A stretch of 64,000 nt of DNA from assembly GCF_013032445.1 (NCBI RefSeq), contig NZ_WQCA01000011.1, positions 124,001 through 188,000 of the forward strand, given 5' to 3'. Below, piece by piece: positions 35,244-43,247 of the stretch. The first letter of the stretch is position 1, and each line of letters starts with the position of its first letter. This stretch comes from Ruegeria arenilitoris. Its GTDB lineage: Bacteria > Pseudomonadota > Alphaproteobacteria > Rhodobacterales > Rhodobacteraceae. The notes under the pieces are model-generated. The model searched no databases. It was not told where the DNA came from and saw only the letters and a list, made by a program, of their open reading frames with translations. A program made the translations under genes and the position numbers.

Positions 35244-35842
35244 CCGTCGATCCCGACGATACCCATGCCGTCTATGAACGGCAGGCCAGGGCCTATGACG
35301 AGCAACGCTCGAAGGCCCTGTTCGAAGCGCGCTGGCTGGCGCGCTTCACCGCCAGCCTGAAGCCCGGCGATCACGTGCTGGATCTAGGCTGCGGAACCGG
35401 CGAACCCATCGCCCGCTGGTTCAAGGCCGAAGGCTTCACCGTTACCGGCGTCGACTTTTCGGAAGCGATGCTTGAGATCGCGCGCAGCCGCTGGCCCGAT
35501 GGCGATTGGGTGCAGGCGGATATGCGCGATTTTGAACTGGACCGCAGCTTTGATGGTATCATCGCTTGGAACAGCTTTTTCCATCTGACAGCGGATGAGC
35601 AAAAGGATTGCATCGCCCGCATGGCGCGCCATCTGCGCCCTGGCGGGATGCTGATGCTGACTGTCGGCCCCAGCGCGGGCGAAGAGCAGGGAACCGTCGG
35701 AGGAGAGCCGGTTTACCACGCCTCCCTTTCGCCTGCGGCCTATGCCACCTGCCTCGAGGAGAACGGGCTGATTTTGACCGGATTTCTGGCCAAGGACCCG
35801 GAGACCCAAAGCCACACCGTGCTGATGGCGCGCAAAAACTAA
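35240..35842 (+). CDS. Class I SAM-dependent methyltransferase
   Basis: A 200-aa Rossmann-type methyltransferase: HVLDLGCGTGEPIARWF is motif I, VTGVDFSEAMLEIAR motif II, and GIIAWNSFFHL motif IV. The acceptor is unknown. Next to a MetE-C-like gene, it could methylate an intermediate or, conversely, be part of a methyl-handling step of the island. Confidence 0.9.
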   Translation: MTVDPDDTHAVYERQARAYDEQRSKALFEARWLARFTASLKPGDHVLDLGCGTGEPIARWFKAEGFTVTGVDFSEAMLEIARSRWPDGDWVQADMRDFELDRSFDGIIAWNSFFHLTADEQKDCIARMARHLRPGGMLMLTVGPSAGEEQGTVGGEPVYHASLSPAAYATCLEENGLILTGFLAKDPETQSHTVLMARKN

Positions 35843-35852
35843 CGGAGGTTCC

Positions 35853-36977
35853 ATGTCCGTAAAGACAACACATGTCGGATCACTGCCACGCTCGCAAGAA
35901 GTGGTGGATTTCATCTTTGCCCGCGAACGCGAAGAGCCGTTTGAACAGGGCGCATTCGACGCGAGCATGACCGCAGCCGTGTCAGAAACCGTGCGCAAAC
36001 AGGTCGAGGCCGGAGTGGATATCGTCAGCGATGGCGAGACCTCGAAGATTTCCTACGCCACCTATGTCAAGGATCGCTATACCGGGTTCTCGGGTGACAG
36101 CCCGCGTAACGCTCCGGCTGATCTGAAGATGTTCCCCGGCTTCCTGCAACGGCTGGCCGATGATGGCGGCACGCCGCAATATGCCCGGCCGCAATGCACC
36201 GGAGAGGTGCGCTCGAAAGGTCAGGGTGAGTTGGAGAAGGATATTGCGAACCTCAAGGCTGCAATGGCGCAGCACGGGGCCAAGCACGGGTTCATGAACG
36301 CCGCATCTCCGGGTGTGATTTCGCTGTTCCTGCAGAACGCTTTCTACCCCACGCGCGAGGCCTATCTGGTCGCACTGGCGGATGCGATGAAGGAGGAATA
36401 CGAAACCATTGTGGCCGCCGGGCTGGACCTGCAACTGGATTGCCCCGACCTTGCGCTGTCGCGCCACATGTTGTTCACCGATCTTTCCGACGCGGAATTC
36501 GTCAAAATCGCCGATATGCACGTTGAGGCCCTGAACCACGCCCTGCAGAACGTGCCGCAAGACCGGGTGCGGGTGCATATCTGCTGGGGCAACTACGAAG
36601 GGCCGCATTGCTGCGATATTGCCATGGATAAGGTGTTCACGACCCTGATGAACACAAAATCCCGCTATGTGCTGTTCGAAACCTCGAACCCACGCCACGC
36701 GCACGAGTGGACCGTGTTCCGCGACCGCAAGGCTGAGATTCCGGACAACAAGGTTCTGGTGCCCGGCGTTGTCGACACCACAACAAACTTTGTCGAACAC
36801 CCCGAACTGGTCGCGCAGCGCATCGCGCGTTTCACCGATATCGTCGGTGCGGACCGGGTGATTGCCGGCAGTGACTGTGGTTTCGGAACCTTTGCAGGCT
36901 TTGGCGCGGTCGATCCCGACATCGCCTATGCCAAGCTGACCGCGCTGTCCGAAGGCGCTAGGCTGGCCTCGGCATGA
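35853..36977 (+). CDS. MetE C-terminal-like zinc methyl/alkyl transferase
   Basis: A 374-aa TIM-barrel protein of the cobalamin-independent methionine synthase II group. All four zinc positions are retained: His242-x-Cys244 (RVHICWGN), Glu276 (VLFETSNPRH) and Cys342 (GSDCGFGTF). It lacks the MetE N-terminal half, so it is not a complete methionine synthase. Relatives transfer methyl or alkyl groups to or from thiols. In this island it may remove a methyl group from the substrate; this is inference. GGAGG precedes the start. Confidence 0.88.
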   Translation: MSVKTTHVGSLPRSQEVVDFIFAREREEPFEQGAFDASMTAAVSETVRKQVEAGVDIVSDGETSKISYATYVKDRYTGFSGDSPRNAPADLKMFPGFLQRLADDGGTPQYARPQCTGEVRSKGQGELEKDIANLKAAMAQHGAKHGFMNAASPGVISLFLQNAFYPTREAYLVALADAMKEEYETIVAAGLDLQLDCPDLALSRHMLFTDLSDAEFVKIADMHVEALNHALQNVPQDRVRVHICWGNYEGPHCCDIAMDKVFTTLMNTKSRYVLFETSNPRHAHEWTVFRDRKAEIPDNKVLVPGVVDTTTNFVEHPELVAQRIARFTDIVGADRVIAGSDCGFGTFAGFGAVDPDIAYAKLTALSEGARLASA

Positions 36978-37669
36978 TACCACTGGTTCTTTTGCCCGGC
37001 ATGATGTGTGATGCGCGGCTGTATCAGCCGCAAATCGCCGCGTTGTCCGGATCCAGACCGTTAGTGACCTTTCCATTGGCGACGCAGGACAGAGTTCAGG
37101 CAATGGCCGCCGATATTCTGGCCGACGCGCCGCCGGCCTTTGCTCTGGCGGGGCTGTCGATGGGCGGCATCGTCGCGATGGAGGTCGTGCGGCAAGCCCC
37201 CGACCGGGTCGAACGGCTGGCCCTGCTGGACACCAACCCGCTGGCCGAAAAGCCCGAGGTCAAGGAGCGGCGCGGCCCCCAGATGGCAGCTGTGCGTGAT
37301 GGTAAACTGCGGACGGTGATGCGGGTCGAGATGAAGCCCAACTACCTTGCCGACGGACCCAATCAGGGCGCCATTCTGGACCTGTGCATGGCGATGGCGA
37401 TGGATCTTGGCCCCGACGTGTTCCTGCGCCAGTCCCGCGCTTTGATGGACCGTCCAGACCAGTCGGAAACCCTGAAGTCTTATACCGGCAAAGCGCTGGT
37501 TTTGTGCGGCCGTGACGACGGCTTGTGTCCGGTCGAGCGGCACCAGCTCATGCACGATCTGCTGCCCGACAGCACGCTGGAAATCATCGAACAGGCTGGG
37601 CACCTGCCCACCTTGGAACAACCCAATGACACGACAGCGGCTCTGATCCGCTGGCTGGAGGCCAAATGA
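36974..37669 (+). CDS. Alpha/beta-fold hydrolase
   Basis: A 231-aa hydrolase. Nucleophile elbow LAGLSMGGIVAMEV, acid in CGRDDGLCPVERHQLM, and terminal His in EQAGHLPTLEQP make a full Ser-Asp-His triad. It starts PLVLLPGMMCDARLY, with the oxyanion-hole region. Substrate is an ester or lactone by family. It overlaps both neighbours by four bases. Confidence 0.92.
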   Translation: MIPLVLLPGMMCDARLYQPQIAALSGSRPLVTFPLATQDRVQAMAADILADAPPAFALAGLSMGGIVAMEVVRQAPDRVERLALLDTNPLAEKPEVKERRGPQMAAVRDGKLRTVMRVEMKPNYLADGPNQGAILDLCMAMAMDLGPDVFLRQSRALMDRPDQSETLKSYTGKALVLCGRDDGLCPVERHQLMHDLLPDSTLEIIEQAGHLPTLEQPNDTTAALIRWLEAK

Positions 37670-38361
37670 CACCGTCCCTTCTGACCCTGTTGCGCAAGGT
37701 CGATACCCCCACCGTCTGCAACGCCATCGAGGTGGCGCAGGGCAAGCGTGGGTTCGATGCGTTCACCCGCGGCACCATGCTGTGCTCGGCCCCGTCCGAG
37801 CCTGCGATCGTGGGTTATGCCCGCACTGCCAAGATCGCCGCGGTTCAGCCGCCATCTGAAGCGCCGGAGGTCATCCGGGAACGCCGCATGGCTTATTACA
37901 AGTATATGGCCGAAGGCCCCGCGCCCTCGGTCGCGGTGATCGAGGATGTCGATTTCCCCAACTGCATCGGCGCCTATTGGGGCGAAATCAATACGACCGT
38001 GCACAAAGGCTTTGGTATGTCGGGTGCCCTGACCAACGGCGTCATGCGCGACCTCGGCGATCTGCCCGAAGGTTTTCCGGTGGTTGCCGGGTCCGTCGGA
38101 CCCAGCCATGGCTTTGTCCATGTGCGCGAACTTGATACGCCGGTGTCGGTCTTTGGTTTAACGGTCAACCCCGGTGATCTGATCCACGCTGACCGCCATG
38201 GCGCGCTGGTGGTGCCAGAGGATATTGTCGATCAGCTTGAGGCCGCGATTCAGAAACTGCTGACGACCGAACGCATCGTCCTTGATGCTGCCACCCAGCC
38301 GGGCTTTGATTTTCCGGCCTTTCAATCGGCCTGGGAAAAATTCGAAAAATCGAGGGTTTAA
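37666..38361 (+). CDS. RraA-like family protein (aldolase/decarboxylase type)
   Basis: A 231-aa protein of the RraA/HMG-aldolase fold. GALTNGVMRDLGDL carries the conserved Arg-Asp of the metal/phosphate site, and NPGDLIHADRHGALVVPED is the family's second signature. Members cleave or decarboxylate 4-hydroxy-2-oxo acids to pyruvate or oxaloacetate; others regulate RNase E. In this context a catabolic lyase finishing the pathway is the better guess. Last gene of the plus-strand run; a 6-bp hairpin (ATTCCG/CGGAAT, 38366-38382) follows. Confidence 0.9.
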   Translation: MTPSLLTLLRKVDTPTVCNAIEVAQGKRGFDAFTRGTMLCSAPSEPAIVGYARTAKIAAVQPPSEAPEVIRERRMAYYKYMAEGPAPSVAVIEDVDFPNCIGAYWGEINTTVHKGFGMSGALTNGVMRDLGDLPEGFPVVAGSVGPSHGFVHVRELDTPVSVFGLTVNPGDLIHADRHGALVVPEDIVDQLEAAIQKLLTTERIVLDAATQPGFDFPAFQSAWEKFEKSRV

Positions 38362-38413
38362 ATCAATTCCGGGTCACGGAATAACACCGAAGAGCAGTGA
38401 GGTCAGGCGCGGG

Positions 38414-38602
38414 TCACTTGCGCCCGGCCGGGAGGTCATCGCGTTTCTCTTCCAGAACGGAGTGGAACAGCGTGGTCAGTTCGGATTTCTTGATCGGGGG
38501 AACTCTGCGGCTCTTTGCTGACATGGGTTCTGTATCCTCTGCAGCAGAAACTTGCACAGTTTTGGTCGCTTTGAAGCGATTGAGAAATGAACTGATCTTC
38601 AT
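38414..38602 (-). CDS. Small hypothetical protein (62 aa)
   Basis: A basic 62-aa product starting KISSFLNRFKATKTVQVSAA and ending LFHSVLEEKRDDLPAGRK. GGAGGAAAG precedes the ATG at 38602, which supports a real gene. No family was recognised. The frame is open farther upstream, but the stretch lacks a ribosome site. Confidence 0.5.
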   Translation of the reverse strand: MKISSFLNRFKATKTVQVSAAEDTEPMSAKSRRVPPIKKSELTTLFHSVLEEKRDDLPAGRK

Positions 38603-39047
38603 TTTACTTTCCTCCAAAATTCCGTTCCAAAAATTGCCGCTGCGGACCTGATCCGAACCCGCTGGTTCTGGGCTCGAGGATCGATGATCCGTGAGTGGTG
38701 ATCCGCAGCGACACGGGGCATTTACGCAGTGGCTTTCTTGGAACAAGGGGGAAGAATCCGCCTATTTACGTCATTTTTTAACTGTTCGGTCAAAAAGTGT
38801 TTCCAACGCTTACCTTTACGTAAGGATGTTGAAGGAGAAGTTTACGTTTCTGGACGTTACGTCACTTTTGGAACTGTCGTCGCAACCGCCTGAACGGGGC
38901 TTTTAAACCCGAAGAATGTGGCTGGATTCGAAAGCTGGAACCACTGCCTGCTTTCAAATCAACACGATTTATGGAACGGAGGATAAATCCCGCAGACAAT
39001 TGTGATCTCCGTATTTGCGGATTGGTCATTTTACATTGTCGGGAATT
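38603..39047. other. AT-richer gene-free interval with repeated TTACGT motifs
   Basis: No convincing gene in 445 bases. TTACGT occurs at 38766, 38816 (as the palindrome TTACGTAA), 38842 and 38857. Base composition is less GC-rich than the rest of the window. A plus-strand open frame at 38691-38906 has no ribosome site or similarity. Confidence 0.5.
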
Positions 39048-39134
39048 TGGTGCCCAGGAGAGGACTCGAACCTCCACGTCCATACGGACACTAGCACCTG
39101 AAGCTAGCGCGTCTACCAATTCCGCCACCTGGGC
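39048..39134 (-). tRNA. tRNA-Leu (anticodon CAG), CCA encoded
   Basis: The minus strand reads GCCCAGGTGGCGGAATTGGT, then an anticodon loop TTCAGGT (anticodon CAG), a long class II variable arm (TGTCCGTATGGACG), the T-arm GGTTCGAGTCC and an acceptor end CCTGGGCACCA. The 7-bp acceptor stem pairs fully. It closely resembles E. coli tRNA-Leu(CAG). CCA is genomic. Confidence 0.97.
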
Positions 39135-39333
39135 AGGTGTCGTGGAGGGGCGTTTAAGCCTACTGGCGGGGGGCGTCAACAGGATTCGGGAAGTTTTTTG
39201 AAAGTTTTTTGAACCATGCCTTAAACACTCCGGAAACCGACGGTTTTTTCAAGGATGCGCGGCGTTATTGCGCCTTGTTTGCCGGGGCTTTGGGCGGTAG
39301 ATCGGATCAAGATCCATCAGCAGGAGCCCTCGC

Positions 39334-40317
39334 ATGTCCAAACTGGTCACGATTTACGGCGGATCGGGATTTGTCGGTCGTTACATCGCACGTCGCATGG
39401 CGAACGAAGGATGGCGCGTGCGGGTCGCGGTACGCCGCCCGAATGAGGCGATGTTTGTCAAACCCTATGGTGTGGTTGGTCAGGTCGAACCCATTCTGTG
39501 CAACATCCGCGATGATGCCTCGGTGGCTGCGGTCATGCATGGCGCGGACGCGGTGGTGAACTGCGTCGGAGTGTTGAACGAACTGGGCAAAAACGCATTT
39601 GACGCCGTGCAGGCCGAAGGGGCCGAGCGGATCGCGCGGATCGCCGCCGAACAGGGCGTTGCACGAATGGTGCATGTTTCGGCCATTGGGGCGGATGCGG
39701 ACTCCAACAGCGAATATTCCCGCACCAAGGCGCATGGCGAGGCTGGCGTGCTTTCGCATATGCCGAACGCGGTCATCCTGCGTCCGTCGGTCATTTTCGG
39801 GACCGAGGATCAGTTCTTTAACCGTTTCGCAGGCATGACCCGCATGGGGCCGTTCCTGCCTCTGGTCGGCGCGGACACCAAGTTTCAGCCGGTTTATGTA
39901 GATGATGTGGCCAAAGCCGCCGTTAAGGGCGTACTGGGTCAGGCTGAGGCCGGTATCTATGAGCTGGGTGGGCCCGAGGTGAAATCCTTCCGTGCACTGA
40001 TGCAGCAGATGCTGGGCGTGATCCACCGCCGCCGTGTTGTCATTGGCGTTCCGTTCTTTGCGGCTAGGGTTATGGCAGGTGTGCTGGACATCGCGAAATT
40101 CGTCAGCTTTCAGCTGTTCCCGAACCATATCCTGACTCGCGACCAGCTGAAGAACCTGCGCCGTGACAATGTGGTGTCCGCGGATGCCAAGGGCTTTGAC
40201 GATCTGGGAATCGAACCGGCCACGTTGGAATCGGTGCTGCCGGATTACCTGTGGAAGTTCCGCCCGGCCGGTCAATATGACGACATCCAGAATTCGGCCG
40301 ATAACCTGCGGACTTGA
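39334..40317 (+). CDS. Complex I NDUFA9-type NAD(P)-binding protein
   Basis: A 327-aa atypical SDR. Cofactor loop LVTIYGGSGFVGRYIARRMA, then VNCVGVLNELG, MVHVSAIGADADSNSEYSRTKA (degenerate catalytic region) and ILRPSVIFGTEDQFFNRFA, matching the NDUFA9-like group, an accessory subunit of respiratory complex I in mitochondria and alphaproteobacteria. The other nuo genes are not in the window. Its stop is directly adjacent to that of uppP. Confidence 0.92.
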   Translation: MSKLVTIYGGSGFVGRYIARRMANEGWRVRVAVRRPNEAMFVKPYGVVGQVEPILCNIRDDASVAAVMHGADAVVNCVGVLNELGKNAFDAVQAEGAERIARIAAEQGVARMVHVSAIGADADSNSEYSRTKAHGEAGVLSHMPNAVILRPSVIFGTEDQFFNRFAGMTRMGPFLPLVGADTKFQPVYVDDVAKAAVKGVLGQAEAGIYELGGPEVKSFRALMQQMLGVIHRRRVVIGVPFFAARVMAGVLDIAKFVSFQLFPNHILTRDQLKNLRRDNVVSADAKGFDDLGIEPATLESVLPDYLWKFRPAGQYDDIQNSADNLRT

Positions 40318-41121
40318 TCAGCTGTAGGCAATCACTAGCAGGATCGCGCCCAGAATTACGCGATAGATCACGTAAGGCGTGAAACTGACGCTGCGCAGTA
40401 GGCGCATCATCAGGGTCAGCGCCAGCAGGGCCGAGACAAAGGCAAAAAAGGCGGCAATCGCGCCGTCTTTGGCCAGTTGTGCGTCCGCCTCGCGGATCAC
40501 ATCTGCCGACAACAACACGCCCGAGGCCAGAATCGTCGGGATCGACATCAGCATCGCGATGCGTGCGCCATCTTCGCGGCTGTATCCCAACTGCCGCGCG
40601 CCGGTGATGGTGATGCCTGACCGCGAGGTGCCCGGAATCAGCGCCAGAACCTGCCACAACCCCATGATCATGGCGTCGCGCAGGCCCCAATCTTCGGCCT
40701 GTTTTGTCTGCGGCCCTTTCTGGTCCATCCAATACAACACCAGCCCGAAACCCAGCATGGTCCAGCCAATTACAGCCATCGAGCGCAACGACTGGCTAAG
40801 ACCGGTTTTAAACAGGATGGCGCCGACGATGACGGTGGGAATGGTTGCTATGATCAGTCCCATCGCAAGCCGGGCCTGCGGGGTATCGAGCCGTCCGGTC
40901 AGGGCGCGCGGCAGGCCGGAAACGGCCTGTTTCACGTCGGACCAGAAGTACAGGATCACGGCGCCCAGAGTGCCCACATGCACGGCAACGTCGATGGTCA
41001 GCCCCTGGTCGTCCAAACCCGTCAGGCTGGGCAGCAGGATCAGATGGCCCGACGATGAAATGGGCAAAAATTCGGTGATTCCCTGAATAATTGCCGCGAG
41101 AATCAGTTGAAAAAAACTCAT
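40318..41121 (-). CDS. uppP: Undecaprenyl-diphosphate phosphatase
   Basis: A 267-aa integral membrane enzyme (about eight helices) that recycles the lipid carrier for cell-wall synthesis. Both catalytic motifs are intact: GITEFLPISSSGHLIL near the N-terminus and PGTSRSGITITGARQLGYSR in the second half. Single gene, convergent with the NDUFA9-like gene. The 229-base region upstream to gltD is AT-rich and holds the promoters of both. Confidence 0.96.
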   Translation of the reverse strand: MSFFQLILAAIIQGITEFLPISSSGHLILLPSLTGLDDQGLTIDVAVHVGTLGAVILYFWSDVKQAVSGLPRALTGRLDTPQARLAMGLIIATIPTVIVGAILFKTGLSQSLRSMAVIGWTMLGFGLVLYWMDQKGPQTKQAEDWGLRDAMIMGLWQVLALIPGTSRSGITITGARQLGYSREDGARIAMLMSIPTILASGVLLSADVIREADAQLAKDGAIAAFFAFVSALLALTLMMRLLRSVSFTPYVIYRVILGAILLVIAYS

Positions 41122-41350
41122 TTAACCTGCCGTGCCGCCGTCACGTATTCTATAATGCAATGGGTATAAGTGTGGTGCCAAAAAGGAAAGCGCGGAAATA
41201 GGTCCGATTCGGTACTAAAAAACTGAATATTTTTCATCGATTTCGGTTTCCGGCTCAAATTTTTTCAATTTAGGTCAGCATAATTGACTTTTCATCCAGA
41301 ACCGTATCTCTTAAAGAAGTCCGACCAAGCCAATTCATGGAGTCTGACCC

Positions 41351-42784
41351 GTGGCCAAGCAACCGATGCTGAAATTTGTGCAGATCGACCGCGTCATGCC
41401 TGAAAAGCGTGCCGCCGATGCGCGCAAAGAAGATTTTGACGAAATCTATGCTGAATTCGCGTCGGCCAAGGCGGAAGAACAGGCCAGTCGCTGCAGTCAA
41501 TGTGGTGTGCCCTATTGTCAGTCGCACTGCCCGTTGCACAACAACATTCCCGACTGGCTGCGCCTGACCGCGACCGGCCGTCTGGAAGAGGCTTATGCCA
41601 CCAGCCAAGCCACCAACACCTTCCCCGAGATCTGTGGCCGCATCTGCCCGCAGGACCGTCTGTGCGAAGGCAACTGCGTGATCGAACAATCCGGCCATGG
41701 CACGGTTACAATTGGCACTATCGAAAAATACATCACCGACACGGCCTGGGACAAAGGTTGGGTAAAGCCGGTTATCCCCGCGGCTGAGCGCAGCGAAAGC
41801 GTCGGCATCATCGGTGGCGGCCCCGGCGGTCTGGCTGCGGCGGATATGCTGCGCCAGGCTGGCATTCAAGTCACCGTTTATGACCGCTATGACCGCGCGG
41901 GCGGTCTGCTGATGTACGGCATTCCGGGCTTCAAGCTGGAAAAAGACATCGTGCAGCGCCGCAATGACCTGCTGGCTGATGGCGGGGTCGAGTTCGTTCT
42001 GAATTGCGACGTGGACGCCGAAAAGTTTGCAGAAATCAACGCCAAGCATGACGCGGTGATTATTGCGACCGGTGTTTACAAGTCGCGTGACCTGTCCATG
42101 CCGGGCAGCGGTCTGAATGGCATCGAGAAAGCCATCGACTTCCTGACCGCCTCGAACCGCAAAAGCTTTGGCGACGCCGTCGAAGATTTCGACAATGGCC
42201 GCCTGAATGCCGACGGCAAGAAAGTTGTCGTGATCGGCGGTGGTGACACCGCGATGGACTGCGTACGCACCTCGATCCGTCAGGGTGCGACCTCGGTCAA
42301 ATGTCTGTATCGCCGCGACCGTGCCAACATGCCGGGCTCGCAGCGCGAAACCCAGAACGCCGAGGAAGAAGGCGTAGTGTTTGAATGGCTCAGCGCGCCC
42401 AAGGGCTTTACCGGCGATGACAAAGTCTCGGGTGTGATGGTGCAGAAGATGCGTTTGGGTCAGCCCGATGCTTCGGGCCGTCAGGCGCCCGAAGTGATCG
42501 AAGGCGCGGATTACGTCGAAGAGGCCGATCTGGTGATCAAGGCGCTGGGTTTCGAGCCCGAAGACCTGCCCACCCTGTTTGGTCAGCCCGACCTGCCCGT
42601 GACCCGTTGGGGCACCGTCAAGGCCGCGTTCCAGACCGGCGAGACCGAGATGGACGGTGTCTATGCCATTGGCGACATCGTGCGCGGTGCCTCGCTGGTG
42701 GTTTGGGCGATCCGTGACGGCCGCGACTGCGCCGATGCGATCATCGACCGGTTCAACGCCAAGGCCGCCATCGCAGCCGAGTAA
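41351..42784 (+). CDS. gltD: Glutamate synthase small subunit
   Basis: GltD of 477 aa starting at GTG 41351. The N-terminal 4Fe-4S cysteines are present (CSQCGVPYCQSHCPL and CGRICPQDRLCEGNCV). FAD and NADPH sites follow (IIGGGPGGLAAADMLRQ and VVVIGGGDTAMDCVRTS). It feeds electrons from NADPH to GltB for glutamate synthesis from glutamine and 2-oxoglutarate. GltB is encoded after an intervening GFA-family gene. Confidence 0.97.
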   Translation: MAKQPMLKFVQIDRVMPEKRAADARKEDFDEIYAEFASAKAEEQASRCSQCGVPYCQSHCPLHNNIPDWLRLTATGRLEEAYATSQATNTFPEICGRICPQDRLCEGNCVIEQSGHGTVTIGTIEKYITDTAWDKGWVKPVIPAAERSESVGIIGGGPGGLAAADMLRQAGIQVTVYDRYDRAGGLLMYGIPGFKLEKDIVQRRNDLLADGGVEFVLNCDVDAEKFAEINAKHDAVIIATGVYKSRDLSMPGSGLNGIEKAIDFLTASNRKSFGDAVEDFDNGRLNADGKKVVVIGGGDTAMDCVRTSIRQGATSVKCLYRRDRANMPGSQRETQNAEEEGVVFEWLSAPKGFTGDDKVSGVMVQKMRLGQPDASGRQAPEVIEGADYVEEADLVIKALGFEPEDLPTLFGQPDLPVTRWGTVKAAFQTGETEMDGVYAIGDIVRGASLVVWAIRDGRDCADAIIDRFNAKAAIAAE

Positions 42785-42812
42785 ACCAACGCCCAGCGAC
42801 AGGAGGGTTCGA

Positions 42813-43247
42813 ATGCCCGAATTGCAAGGCCAATGCATGTGTGGCGCGGTCACCGTGACCGCCACCCCGGCGAAGGACTCGCTGGGCGCATGTCATTGCG
42901 ACCAATGCCGTCGCTGGACCAGCTCGATGCTGGTGACGTTTCAGGCCGAGCCCGGCTATGCCGCTTTGGGCCCGGTCAAAACCTTCACCTCGTCCGAATG
43001 GGCCGAGCGTGCCTTTTGCGCCGAGTGTGGCTCGGCCCTTTGGTACCGGGTCACCGCACCGGGCGAGATGCACGGACACACTGAAATGGCAGCGGGCCTG
43101 TTCGAAGACACAGGAAACCTGCTGCAACTGGAACTTTTTATCGACAAAAAGCCCGATGGGTACGCGTTCGCAGGCGAACGCAAGCAGATGACCAAAGCCG
43201 AGGTCGAAGCCATGTTTGCCCAGCCGGAAGAAGGAGACAGCCAATGA
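42813..43247 (+). CDS. GFA family (glutathione-dependent formaldehyde-activating-like) protein
   Basis: A 144-aa Cys4-zinc protein of the GFA/CENP-V group. Cys motifs: QGQCMCGAVTV, ACHCDQCRRWTSSML and FCAECGSALWYRV. GFA binds S-hydroxymethylglutathione; most homologues have unknown substrates. AGGAGGG precedes the ATG at 42813. The gene lies between gltD (28-base gap) and gltB (four-base overlap), so it is cotranscribed with glutamate synthase. Confidence 0.92.
   Translation: MPELQGQCMCGAVTVTATPAKDSLGACHCDQCRRWTSSMLVTFQAEPGYAALGPVKTFTSSEWAERAFCAECGSALWYRVTAPGEMHGHTEMAAGLFEDTGNLLQLELFIDKKPDGYAFAGERKQMTKAEVEAMFAQPEEGDSQ

Noticed and set aside
38691..38906. Plus-strand 71-codon open frame in the AT-richer gap
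   Set aside because: No ribosome-binding site, no recognisable domain, and it overlaps repeated regulatory-like motifs.
38362..39334. Integration site of a mobile element at tRNA-Leu
   Set aside because: The tRNA is a usual target, but no integrase, transposase or repeated tRNA 3' end was seen nearby.
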